Notes under the pieces: generated by a model | Told to the model about the DNA's origin: nothing | What the model saw: the letters and a program-made list of their open reading frames with translations, nothing else | The model's database searches: none | In this document: positions 1 through 9,829 of the stretch, one piece after another | How the letters are laid out: every line of letters starts with the position of its first letter | How positions within the stretch are numbered: the first letter of the stretch is position 1 | Source: Hypomesus transpacificus | Taxonomy: Eukaryota > Chordata > Actinopteri > Osmeriformes > Osmeridae | Length of the DNA: 64,000 nucleotides | NCBI RefSeq assembly: GCF_021917145.1 | Contig: NC_061082.1 | Coordinates: 8,530,237-8,594,236 of the forward strand | Direction: 5' to 3' | Made by a program: the position numbers and the translations under genes

Positions 1-65
1 CTAGGGGTCTAGTCACATGGAAATGTGATGAAGGGCGTTCAATGCTGTAAAGGCCAGTACCATGT

Positions 66-128
66 TGCTGGGTCAGGGGTTTACACAATAGAGGGGATGC
101 AGATTCTTTCGGTTTGGTCAGTTATAAA
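66..128 (+). promoter_or_regulatory. Gamma-crystallin promoter (Maf-like site, SOX-like site, TATA box)
   Basis: Upstream of the first crystallin ATG there is a Maf-like element TGCTGGGTCAG (66-76), a SOX-like core in ACACAATAG (83-91), a GATTCTTT block and TATAAA (123-128). The same order occurs before the plus-strand paralogs. Gamma-crystallin promoters are known to be driven by Maf and SOX factors in lens fibre cells; that these motifs are the functional ones is inferred from position and repetition. Confidence 0.7.
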
Positions 129-197
129 AGTAAGAGTTAAAACAGACAGAACATCAGTTTGGCTGCAGCACAGCTTTTAGAAACAATCACCATCAAA

Positions 198-917
198 ATG
201 ACCATGGACAAGGTGAGCATTGTGGCAGTCTGGTTTGATGTCGCCATTCTAGTTTTTATGAATTGTAAAATATCTATTTTGTAATGTTTTTTTTGTGCTT
301 TCAGATTATCTTTTATGAGGACAGGAACTTCCAGGGTCGTTCCTATGAGACCAGCAGCGATTGTTCTGACATGTCCTCCTACCTGAGCCGCTGCCACTCC
401 TGCAGGGTGGAGAGTGGTTCCTTCATGGTCTATGACCGCCCCAACTACATGGGAAACCAGTACTTCATGAGGAGGGGAGAGTACTCTGACTATATGAGCA
501 TGATGGGAATGAAAGACTGCATCAGATCCTTTCGTCATATCCCCATGGTACAATCAAAACTATGTATACAGTAAACTCTCATACAAATTGCATTGTGGAC
601 TTGTGTAACATATATATGTATTTTTCTAACAGCATAGAGGAAACTACAGGATGAAAATCTACGAGAGGGAGAATTTCGGAGGTCAGATGATGGAGCTGAT
701 GGATGATTGTGACAACATCATGGATCGTTACCGCATGTCTGACTGCCAGTCCTGCAACGTCATGGATGGCCACTGGCTGATGTACGAGCAGCCTAACTAC
801 AGAGGCAGGCAGATGTACATGAGGCCTGGAGAATACAAGAGCTTCAGGAATATGGGAATGGGAGGTACAAGGTTCATGAGCATGAGGCGTATCATGGACT
901 CCATGCAAAACATTTGA
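198..917 (+). CDS. crygm: Gamma-M crystallin 1 (three exons)
   Basis: Structural lens protein with two beta-gamma crystallin domains, four Greek-key motifs. Exons: 198-212 (MTMDK), 305-547 (N-terminal domain, begins [15 protein letters not shown], ends HIPM) and 633-917 (C-terminal domain, begins [14 protein letters not shown] at 915-917). All introns are GT-AG and phase 0, the standard gamma-crystallin layout. The product is 180 aa, close to the family's usual 174-185. It is methionine-rich and has a single Trp (GHWLMY), the hallmark of fish gamma-M crystallins that pack at high density. The ATG was chosen because a short first exon follows a TATA box by about 70 bp. AATAAA lies at 952-957. 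The last residues (SMQNI) differ from the paralogs. Assignment to the gamma-M family is firm; the exact ortholog number is not. Confidence 0.92.
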
Positions 918-957
918 ATTCAATGTCTGACAACCTCAAGCATAACATTTTAATAAA

Positions 958-2481
958 TTGACGTTTTCTCAAATCTGCACTGGAATATTTGTTGTTTCTC
1001 CAATGAACATGCTGGAAGCACAAGTTCTATACCAGCAATAATGCGTTCACAATGGATTGATTGATCCCCATCATAACACCCCATGATTGTCTTATAATGT
1101 CCTTCTTTGCCATTTAAATCTGGGTGCCAGGGTCTCCAGTAATATCAAATCGTCAAGAACCTGAAACATTAGAACATTTCAACACAAATTCCTGTAATAC
1201 CAAAACAATTCTGGATATAATACCAAAGGCCCATATTGTATGCTACATTACCACTCAGTAAATAATACAAACATGCCACTTCCCGTAACATTACAATTTA
1301 ATCACTAATAATCCACAGTATAATCGTCAAATCTATATTTTTTTTATAAGCAATGTCACAGAGGGCTTTGCATACGCCCATAGAACTGCCCTACAACCAA
1401 CCAAAACCCTCAAGGAAGACAAGGAAAAACTTCCAGAAAAACTCACTAGAGAAAAAATGGAAGAACCCTTGGGATTAGCAATTCAGTGGGAGATCCCCCC
1501 CCCTTTTCCAGAGACGGTTGGTGAAATCATCAAATAATCATGTTTATGATCAAATAACTGATGGAAAATGAAAGTTACATGCCACATACTGGAAATTTGA
1601 TAAAATGTATGTTGAATTGTACCAGTTAGAGCTCTTTAAATAAAGACTCCTGCTATGACAAAACACTTTGAAGCATGATCAATCACTTTCAACCTTCAAT
1701 GATACAGAAGAATATCTTGATTAATACAGAGTAAATGCCACAATAAGTAAAATTATGAATTTGTTGTTTCAATTGACCCTTTTTAGCATAAAATGCAAAG
1801 TTGTATACATATATTTATTCTTTTTAAGTTCCAGTAAGTTGAGTACCTACATTTGATGAACTATTATAGATGTGTTTCAAACAGTGGATGGTTTGCATGG
1901 AAATTTCAGGCCGACAGTCCTTTGCCTATACATCATGAGGACATTCTTTTGATATGATTATGAAGACTCAAAAGCACCAAATCAGATTAGAATCATCATC
2001 TACACAATCATCTACTTTCACAGAGTGTGACAAAGTTAGGCAAGGTTATTTTTCATGGCCATCAGTATGAACACTTGGATCCATATCAAATGCTGTAAAA
2101 AGGTTTGTGCGAATTACAGTAAATATTATATTCTGCATTAAATATGGTGTGAAAGTACAAAACTGATTTAGTAAAAGTATAGCCAAGTTTACCATGAATT
2201 CAGATTGGATTTGAATGTATTGAAGACAAAATGTATTGCCAAACAGTTCCAAACACCAAATGGTGCAGTAATTACACATTCAATTCACAACATTTGTGAT
2301 GATGAGGAACATGAAGAGATAACCATTTCAAGTGGATTATTATTTTATAGTAAACAGTTGCTTTACAATTCTCTAATTAGATAACTTTGTTGAAACGCAC
2401 CAGCTTTTCAAAAACCTGAGGAGAGCAGTCCGCAGCACATCTGTCCATAACCTGACCCCCCAGTAGGCCTCTACCGCATTT
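958..2481. other. Intergenic, no gene recognised
   Basis: AT-rich spacer between the first two crystallin genes. I found no splice-bounded crystallin exon, RNA gene or intact transposon here; the short open frames have no family resemblance. Confidence 0.6.
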
Positions 2482-2543
2482 TGCTGACTCCGATTTTTAC
2501 ACAATGGGGACACAGATTCTTTAGATTTTGACAGGTATAAAAA
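2482..2543 (+). promoter_or_regulatory. Gamma-crystallin promoter
   Basis: TGCTGACTC (2482-2490), then ACACAATGGGG (2499-2509), GATTCTTT and TATAAAAA (2536-2543), about 60 bp before the ATG. Same Maf-like, SOX-like, TATA order as the neighbouring genes. Confidence 0.7.
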
Positions 2544-2603
2544 GAAGGGGTTAAACCAGGTAGGGAGCCAGTTCAGGAGCTTTAGCTGTAACAGTGAACC
2601 AAA

Positions 2604-3623
2604 ATGACCACTTCTGGCCAGAACATGAAGAGCAAGGTGATTATTGTCAAAGTTACAATTGTTTTTAAATATCATAGTATGTAATATAAACAACTTAGAA
2701 CAAAACTAGAACACTAACCGAATGTGGCTAGTACTTGTGTTTGAAATTGAGTAAAGTTCTGCTATTATTTAATTAATATTAATTCTATTCAATTTCAGAT
2801 CATCTTCTATGAGAACAGGAATTTCCAAGGACGCTCCTATGAGTGCAGCAATGACTGTTCCGACATGTCCACCTACTTGAGTCGCTGCCACTCCTGCAGG
2901 GTGGAAAGTGGCTGCTTCATGATCTACGATCGCCCCAACTACATGGGAAACCAGCACTTTATGAGGAAGGGAGAGTACTCTGACTACATGCGTATGATGG
3001 GAATGAGCGACTGCATCAGGTCTTGCCGCATGATCCCTATGGTAAGCCTATAAAGGTTGTTTTATAATGTAAACCTTGAAAGATGGGACACGGAGATCAT
3101 TTTAAAATGATTCAGGAGTCAAATGGCTGAGTGGTGAAGGAGTCGGGGTAGTAATCAGAAGGTTGCTGGATCGATTCCCCGCTGTGCCAAATGACGTTGT
3201 GTCCTTGGGCAAGGCACTTCACCCTACTTGCCTCGGGGGAATGTCCCTGTACTTACTCCTTGACTTACTTACTGTAATTCACTCTGGAGAAGAGCGTCAT
3301 GTAAATGTAATGATTCACATATTATTCTACAGCACAAAGGGTCCTACAAGATGAGGATCCACGAGAGGGAGAACTTTGGAGGCCAGATGATGGAGCTGAT
3401 GGACGAATGTGACTCCATCATGAATCGTCACCATATGTCTGACTGCCAGTCCTGCAACGTCATGGAGGGCCACTGGCTGATGTACGAGCATCCCTACTAC
3501 AGAGGCAGGATGATGTACATGAGGCCTGGAGAGTACAAGAGCTTCAGAGAGATGGGCATGGGCATGGGAATGGGAGGCATGAGGTTCATGAGCATGAGGC
3601 CAATTATGGGCTCTTACTATTAA
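2604..3623 (+). CDS. crygm: Gamma-M crystallin 2 (three exons)
   Basis: Lens structural protein of 188 aa. Exons: 2604-2636 ([11 protein letters not shown], a longer leader than most paralogs), 2799-3041 ([11 protein letters not shown]... to RMIPM) and 3333-3623 ([11 protein letters not shown]... to TAA 3621-3623). Introns are phase 0 with GT-AG ends. About 31 of 188 residues are Met, including a GMGMGMGG run near the C terminus encoded by repeated ATGGGM codons; only one Trp is present. Intron 2 carries a tRNA-derived SINE. One AATAAA overlaps the stop codon (3623-3628) and another lies at 3642-3647, the more plausible poly(A) signal. The C-terminal region closely matches that of the minus-strand gene at 17320, suggesting gene conversion between them. 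Confidence 0.92.
3113..3322 (+). repeat. tRNA-derived SINE in crystallin intron
   Basis: A tRNA-like head (ATGGCTGAGTGGTGAAGG A box, GGTTGCTGGATCGATTCC B box), a middle block with CTTGGGCAAGGCACTTCACCC, and a diverged tail related to GCTCTGGATAAGAGCGTC. A second copy of the same family is at about 23509-23692. The head resembles tRNA-Leu/Ser, but I did not fold it. Confidence 0.75.
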
Positions 3624-3946
3624 ATAAAGCAGAGAACTCTGAATAAAATCAGTTACTCTGCACGAAATGTCTCTGTGTATATTGTAGAAGCTGAATATGT
3701 ATATTGCCCATCCCAACCCCTGTAATGTACAGCATACAGATTACTTTTATTGTTGAGAATGACTGGATAAAAACCCAGGTCCTCCTGATTTAAATTAACA
3801 GAAAATTACATAATTGCAGACCAAAGGTATCATCTGCACTGAAAGTCTCGAAATCACCAGAGGTTAGTTCCAAACACTCCTGCAATAGTGACCAAATACT
3901 GCAGTCCTGTCCGGTTGTTTACTTGACTTGCTTCCATCATTACTAT

Positions 3947-4569
3947 TGTGGCGGGGTGCTTCCGACTACGTCACTCTCACAAATGGGGTGAGAGACACTC
4001 AGTCGAGAATACTGTAACTTGAGGCTAGGCTCCCTATTCATGTCCTGTCCAATCAAATGAACCGTGACAGAGGCGGTGGTATCAAAAATATGCAAAGTTT
4101 TATTTTACACACAATAGTAAAATAAAACGGTATTCATGATAGGCATTGTAAAAATAATTCACGGCAAGCCAACACGACCAAAGCACACAAGGTAAGCACA
4201 TCAAACCACTCCTCAAACAAAACAACTTGAAAACAAAACATAAACCAACATGTAGGAAAAACTGTGGCAGGCACTAAACACCTGTAGTAGAAGATACATG
4301 TATTAGTAATACAATAGCAGCAGTATTTACAAATTAATAATTTACGATCAAAACATACCGACTGCTGTTGCGTTTAGACCCCGCAACTCACTTGATCACC
4401 ATCAATATCCCGCTGAATCCTTGGAACTGATGCCTAAAACATTAGGTTACCAAAACAGCAAACAATTGCCTCGAGTACTACTCCTACTTAAACGATGGCG
4501 GGCTTCATTAAGGAATGAGCGCCAGCTGTGAGTTACCTAGCTCCTGAGTCCTAGAGTTACCCGGTTACA
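3947..4569 (-). mobile_element. Solo LTR-like element with 4-bp target duplication
   Basis: A 623-bp unit starts TGTGGCGG and ends GGTTACA (TG...CA termini) and is flanked on both sides by CTAT (3943-3946 and 4570-4573). On the minus strand it has an early TTTAAGTAGG promoter-like stretch and a downstream AATAAA, the order expected of an LTR. No internal retroelement genes are adjacent, so a solo LTR left by recombination is the simplest reading. The family is not identified. Confidence 0.6.
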
Positions 4570-4603
4570 CTATCAAGGAAAATTTTACTTTGAAATCTCA
4601 AAT

Positions 4604-5450
4604 GGTTTGTAATTTCACTGATGAGCCAAAACATTATGATCACTCACGCTGGAGTGAATCACGTTTATTATCTCCAAACAAGGGCACATGTCAAGTTCTG
4701 GGTAGAATAGATGGTAAGGGAACAACCAGTTCTCGCAGTCATCGTGTTGGGGGCAGAAGAAATGGGCAGGAGTAAACAGCCCTCATGTCAACAGTATTGA
4801 CACGAGGGACTTTGACATGGGCCACATTGTTAAGGCCAGATGACTGGGCCAAATCATCTCTGAAACAGCAAGGCTTGTGGGGTGTATGCAGTCAGCAGTG
4901 GTGAGTAGCCACAGACAGTGGTCGGAGGAGGGGCAAGACACAAATCCATGACAGGGTGTTGGGCGTCCAAGGCTCATTGGTGCGCTAGAACAACAAAGGC
5001 TATCTCGTCTGGTCCAAACTGACAGAAGATCTACTGTGGCACAAGTCACAGAAAATGTTCATGTTGATTACGGAAGGAAAGGAAAATGGAATGAATTGCA
5101 ACCTGCTGTGTGCGGAGCTGCATAGCCACAGATCGGTCAGAGTGCCAATAGTGACCCTGTCCACCGTTGAAAGCACTAGCAATGGGCCCACGATCGATTG
5201 TCCATTTTCTTTTACATCATGTGAATGGCCATGTACATGTACACCATTAACCTGGGGAAGTGATAGCATCCGGATGCACTGAGGGAAGACAATAAGCCAG
5301 TGGAGGGAGTGTGATGCACTGGGCAATGTTTTGTTGGGAAACCCTGGGTTCGGCATGTGCCATTCATGAGTCAATATAACATGTGCCGCCTACTTAAACA
5401 TTGTTGCAGACCATGTACACCTCTTCATGACATGCTGGATTGACAAGTCC
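4604..5450 (+). mobile_element. Decayed Tc1/mariner-type transposase relic
   Basis: The stretch starts with a GATGAGCCAAAACATTATGA block and continues through segments I recognise from a widespread fish Tc1-like transposase gene, including regions equivalent to a WAMFCWET-like stretch around 5310-5340 and a YLNIVADHVH-like one around 5390-5425. The frame is broken by many stops and shifts, so no protein can be made. The terminal repeats are not evident. It is unrelated in sequence to the two intact Tc1 copies in this window. Confidence 0.65.
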
Positions 5451-5515
5451 AATACACGGCAGCTAGACCTCACAACATTCAGGACTTGAAGAATGCTCAT
5501 GTTATGGTTACCAGA

Positions 5516-5830
5516 TTTACATTTACATTTATTCATTTAGCAGACGCTTTTATCCAAAGCGACTTCCAAGAGAGAGCTTTACAAAGTGCATAGGTAATTG
5601 ATAATAACAACAAGATAGCCCCAAAGCATTGCAGGTAGCCAAAAACAGAAGTACACATTGTGAACAACCAAAAATCAGTGCTAAAGGGAAGAAACCATAA
5701 GAGCATGTAGTTAAGCAAATTACAATACACAACATGAATCTCTAAGTGCAAGTGTACCTGTAGGAAAGCAATAAAAATAGGATTAAATATAATACAACAG
5801 TTTAAATCAGCTACCACTAACCAACAAGAG
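5516..5830 (-). repeat. Interspersed repeat, GCGTCTGCTAAATG-tail family (copy 1)
   Basis: Reading on the minus strand, the unit ends in ...GGATAAAAGCGTCTGCTAAATG, the tail also carried by the SINEs in this window. The remainder (AGAGAGAGCTTTACAAA, AGCCCCAAA, GGGAAGAA) matches a second copy at about 21780-21995. No coding potential is evident. Confidence 0.65.
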
Positions 5831-6700
5831 CAACAGTCTAAGCAAGAGTCATTATGATCCTTGAGGAAACTAGCTTTGGGTTCAACAAACCATTCCTAAG
5901 TACCGTTGTACTCCCGGAACAAGTGCGTCTTGAGCCTTCTCTTGAAGGTGGAGAGACAGTCTGTGTCTCTCTTAGATACCACCAGACACCTTCAGGGGTC
6001 TTGTAGAAGCCATGAAAACAGCCGTCACTGTTGTTACGGCATACAGAGGACCAGCCACAATTTAGATGTAAGACATCCAGGAATTGTAGGCATTTTTGGT
6101 GACTTGGGTTATTTGGATTGGAACCGTACTCAGGCCATAAAAGGTCAAATGAGTTTGCGAAAACACAAGAACGGAAAAACAGCCAAGCTTCCTGGGTCCT
6201 AAAGCTACCCGGCTACATTGTGATGAACTACTCTATTGACCTAGTATGCATTATGAACCCGTTTGCCTTCCTGTGATTTTATTTGGAATAAAAGAATAAT
6301 ATTTATTGACATTTGCAATCTTTTGATTATAACTTACTATGACTTATACACTATTAACAAACTACATCTGGATAGAAAAGATTCAAAATAGCCATTAACG
6401 GTAAACATGAGATTACCTGAAAATTGATTAAAATCAGAGATTAAACAATTACATAGTGACTCATTTCATGTAAAAAGATTACCAACTTGGATAGAATAAT
6501 GCTAAGAACTATGTGAATTAGTTAGATGGAATGATGTACAACTACTACCACACCCACAGACAGTAACATGCATTCCCCATAATACAATACTGTGCAACAC
6601 CCATGTACAGGATACAACATTGTCTATGTCCTGTGTATCCCTTTGTTGAGGCTTTATTCTACATAAGCCATTGAAGAAATGTCTGAAATCTTCAAATGAC
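5831..6700. other. Intergenic, probably degraded repeats
   Basis: No gene recognised. Near 6188-6220 a short stretch (GGGTCCTAAAGCTACCCGGCTACA) resembles the right end of the solo LTR at 4545-4569, so an older LTR fragment may be present; the evidence is only one short match. Confidence 0.35.
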
Positions 6701-6764
6701 CCGGTCATGTGGAAATTTGACCATGGTACTTCAGCTTGCTATACAGTAGGCTTCCATAGTGTGT

Positions 6765-6827
6765 TGCTGGGTCAGGGCTTTTCACAATGCAGCGGTCGCT
6801 GATTCTTTAGGATTGGTCAGGTATAAA
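6765..6827 (+). promoter_or_regulatory. Gamma-crystallin promoter
   Basis: TGCTGGGTCAG (6765-6775), CACAATG (about 6783-6789), GATTCTTT and TATAAA (6822-6827). The Maf-like site is identical to that of the gene at 198, and similarity between the two extends about 60 bp further upstream (GTCATGTGGAAATTTGA versus GTCACATGGAAATGTGA). Confidence 0.7.
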
Positions 6828-6894
6828 AGTTAGGGGTAAAGCAAATAGGATAGCAGTGCAGCAGTAGCAGCAGCAACAGCAGCAGTTCAGTAAA

Positions 6895-7683
6895 ATGACC
6901 ACCACTAGCATGAATATGGGAAGGGTAAGCGTTGTTGTGAAACTTTTAAAATGTACTGTGTACATTTTAAAAATGTACATAGTTGAATGAATCCTGAAAA
7001 TATATTCACATTCTTTATTTGTTTTAGGTCATCTTCTATGAGGACAGGAACTTCCAGGGTCGCTCCTATGAGTGCATGAGCGACTGCCCTGACATGTCCT
7101 CCTACCTGAGCCGCTGCCACTCCTGCAGGGTGGAGGGTGGCTGCTTCATGGTCTATGACCGCCCCAACTTCATGGGAAACCAGTACTTCATAAGGAGGGG
7201 AGAGTACTCTGACTATCAGCGCATGATGGGAATGATGGATGGTGTTAGATCTTGCCGCATGATCCCAATGGTAGGAAGAAAGAAAAATAACAACAATCAC
7301 ATATAAAATAGCCTCATTGCAACAGTTAACACAACATGTGTCTTTTTCCCCTTTGGACCAGAGGAACTTGAGGAAATTAAGAATTATGTTTCAATTCTAT
7401 CTAACAGCACAGAGGCTCATTCAGGATGAGGATCTACGAGAGGGAGAACTTCGGAGGCCAGATGCACGAGCTGATGGACGACTGTGACTCCATCATGGAT
7501 CGTCACCGCATGTCTGACTGCCAGTCCTGCAATGTCATGGATGGCCACTGGCTGATGTACGATCAGCCAAACTTCAGAGGCAGGATGATGTACACGAGGC
7601 CTGGAGAGTACAGAAACTTCAGAGAGATGGGCATGAGCAGTATGAGGTTCATGAGCATGAGACGTATCATGGATATGTGCTAG
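6895..7683 (+). CDS. crygm: Gamma-M crystallin 3 (three exons)
   Basis: Lens protein of 182 aa. Exons: 6895-6924 ([10 protein letters not shown]), 7028-7270 ([15 protein letters not shown]... to RMIPM) and 7408-7683 ([11 protein letters not shown]... to TAG). Phase-0 GT-AG introns. Met-rich with a single Trp in the C-terminal domain. The 5' UTR contains a CAG/CAGCAG run just before the ATG. Its intron 2 end and the start of exon 3 (from about 7336) are nearly identical to those of the minus-strand crystallin at 17320-17682, so this gene is the likely donor in a past conversion or duplication. AATAAA at 7699-7704. Confidence 0.92.
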
Positions 7684-7704
7684 ATATCTTCGTTTGAAAA
7701 TAAA

Positions 7705-8780
7705 AATGTGATTGACAATGTAAAAGGTTGGAGAGTGCTATATTATGGGTTCTTTTTCTTCATTGTTTGTATAAATATCTCTCAAGGCATAGTTATTTAT
7801 CCTCACAATTAGTAGTATAACCTAATTTCCTTATCATCATTGGTTAAATTTAAAATAATCAAGGTATAAATCTAATAATAATCCATAGTATTGACAACAA
7901 ATGTCTTGTTAAAAGCATTATTGTAAACATTGTTAAAAAATGTATCAATTCAAAACACATCAAATATTACAAATTAAAGGGCAAAACCACGTGAGAAAAT
8001 GCTCTCCAATTCCCTAAAAAAACATACTGTAATTCTGTTAAGTCAGTAAAATATGTAACGGTAAACAGGATGATGATTAAACTTGTAACGGGTGTAAGCT
8101 TCCCCAAAGTAATTACTGTCAATCTTCCTAATAACACCAAATAATTACAAAAGGCTAGCAGGACTTATTTTACATGAGCACGTTTTTGGAAAAACCTTTA
8201 TGTGTAATTCATGTAACTGTTTTATAATTGCAAAAATAACTGCTATCTTCAACAATGTAAATTACATTGTTGTAGATAGGTTGATAATTGATAATGCTAC
8301 ATTTTGCTTACTCTATCATATAAATCTGAAAGTATTAAGCCTTTGTTAACTGGGCTTCAAATTGACAAAACTGATAAAACATCCGATAGTATGGAAAGTA
8401 TTTTAGGATTGGGACGTCAGTGGAAGAATAATACCAAATAAGATTCAAAACTCAATACCCTTGCTAACATTTAATGAAAATGTTAAATACATGTTCATTC
8501 ATACAAAGTACATGTTTATTCATACATATCAGATACATCATTATGACATGTGTATTTTCATTCTGGTTAAATATGTTAATACAACAAAATACTGTAACAA
8601 CTATCATAACAAAAATGCCTGTACTATATGCTCATAAAATAACATAGAACTCACTATTTTGGCAAGGATGTTTTAGAAACATTGAACTTTTCTCTATGGC
8701 AGATCATTCTCATATCTTCCCTCGTGAAACAGTACATAATAACCCTTTCCCATCTGCACTGACAAAAAGCGGGATCAAAC
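7705..8780. other. Intergenic, no gene recognised
   Basis: AT-rich spacer between crystallin genes 3 and 4. No exon, RNA gene or element termini were seen. Confidence 0.55.
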
Positions 8781-8789
8781 ATCGCATGC

Positions 8790-8861
8790 AGCTGACTCAT
8801 GACAGTCCCACAATGGATCTATTCTTTAGATCCATTGTGTCAGGATCACATCAGGTATAAA
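8790..8861 (+). promoter_or_regulatory. Gamma-crystallin promoter with inverted SOX-like pair
   Basis: A TRE/Maf-like AGCTGACTCATGACA (about 8790-8804) is followed by ACAATGGATC (8810-8819) and its exact reverse complement GATCCATTGT (8829-8838), nine bases apart, then TATAAA (8856-8861). The paralogs have only one ACAAT motif in this position. Confidence 0.65.
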
Positions 8862-8915
8862 ATAGGCTGCGGACCAGCATACAGAATCTATTGCATTGTT
8901 CAATTCACTTTAACC

Positions 8916-9785
8916 ATGCAAGGAAAGGTACGTTTTTAAAATTGTATTAGCAGAATATACTGTAAAAAAGTGTTATGATCTGATAATAAGCATATTTTGT
9001 TCAATAATGCAGACTTTCAGTAATGTTGTCTAGGAATGCCTGAAAACTACTGGTTTTAAAACCTTTTGTTTTGGGCACTGTAACCTCCTGAAACAGATTG
9101 AAATGCATTGTGTGAAGACAATTTTCCTGGCATGCACTCCACTTAGCATTGGCTGATAAAGAATTTTTCTCAGATCATCTTCTACGAGGACAAGAACTTC
9201 CAGGGTCGCTCCTATGAGACCAGCAGCGACTGCCCTGACATGTCCTCCTACCTGAGTCGCTGCCACTCCTGCAGGGTGGAGAGTGGTTCCTTCATGGTCT
9301 ACGACCGCCCCAACTACATGGGAAACCAGTACTTTGTGAGGAGGGGAAAGTACTCTGACTACATGCGTACGATGGGATTCCACGACTGCATCAGATCCAG
9401 CCGTACCATCCCAATGGTAAGAATTATAGGGACACCTCGCACGATATTATATATAATATCTTTAACGTATCCTAACGTAAGAAGGCTATGTGCACTTTTC
9501 TGTCAACAGCATCAGGGATCCTACAGGATGAGGATCTATGAAAAGGAGAACTTTGGAGGCCAGATGGCAGAGCTGATGGACGACTGTGGCTCCATTCAAG
9601 ACCATTACCGTATGCAGGACTGTCAGTCCTGCAACGTGATAGATGGTCACTGGCTGATGTACGGGCAGCCCCACTACAGAGGCAAGATGATGTACCTGAG
9701 GCCTGGAGAGTACAGGAACCTCAAGGAGATAGGATACAGTGGATTAAGGTTCAGCTCCATCAGAAGAATCACAGATGCCTGCTAA
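8916..9785 (+). CDS. crygm: Gamma-M crystallin 4 (three exons)
   Basis: Lens structural protein of 176 aa when spliced. Exons: 8916-8927 (MQGK), 9174-9416 ([15 protein letters not shown]... to RTIPM) and 9510-9785 ([11 protein letters not shown]... to TAA). It is less Met-rich in its C-terminal domain than its neighbours ([13 protein letters not shown], ending RRITDAC). Intron 2 is only 93 nt, a multiple of three, with no in-frame stop, so an unspliced message would still encode a continuous protein with 31 extra residues in the inter-domain linker. AATAAA at 9812-9817. GT-AG splice sites are clear, so the three-exon form is preferred. Confidence 0.9.
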
Positions 9786-9829
9786 ATCCGAAGGCTCAAT
9801 TGATTTTTGTTAATAAAAAAAATGTACCA

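Noticed and set aside
137-553. Long open frames antisense to the crystallin exons, rich in His, Val and Ala
   Set aside because: They are mirror frames: Met codons read as His (CAT) on the other strand, and the same pattern recurs opposite every crystallin exon without its own splice or start signals.
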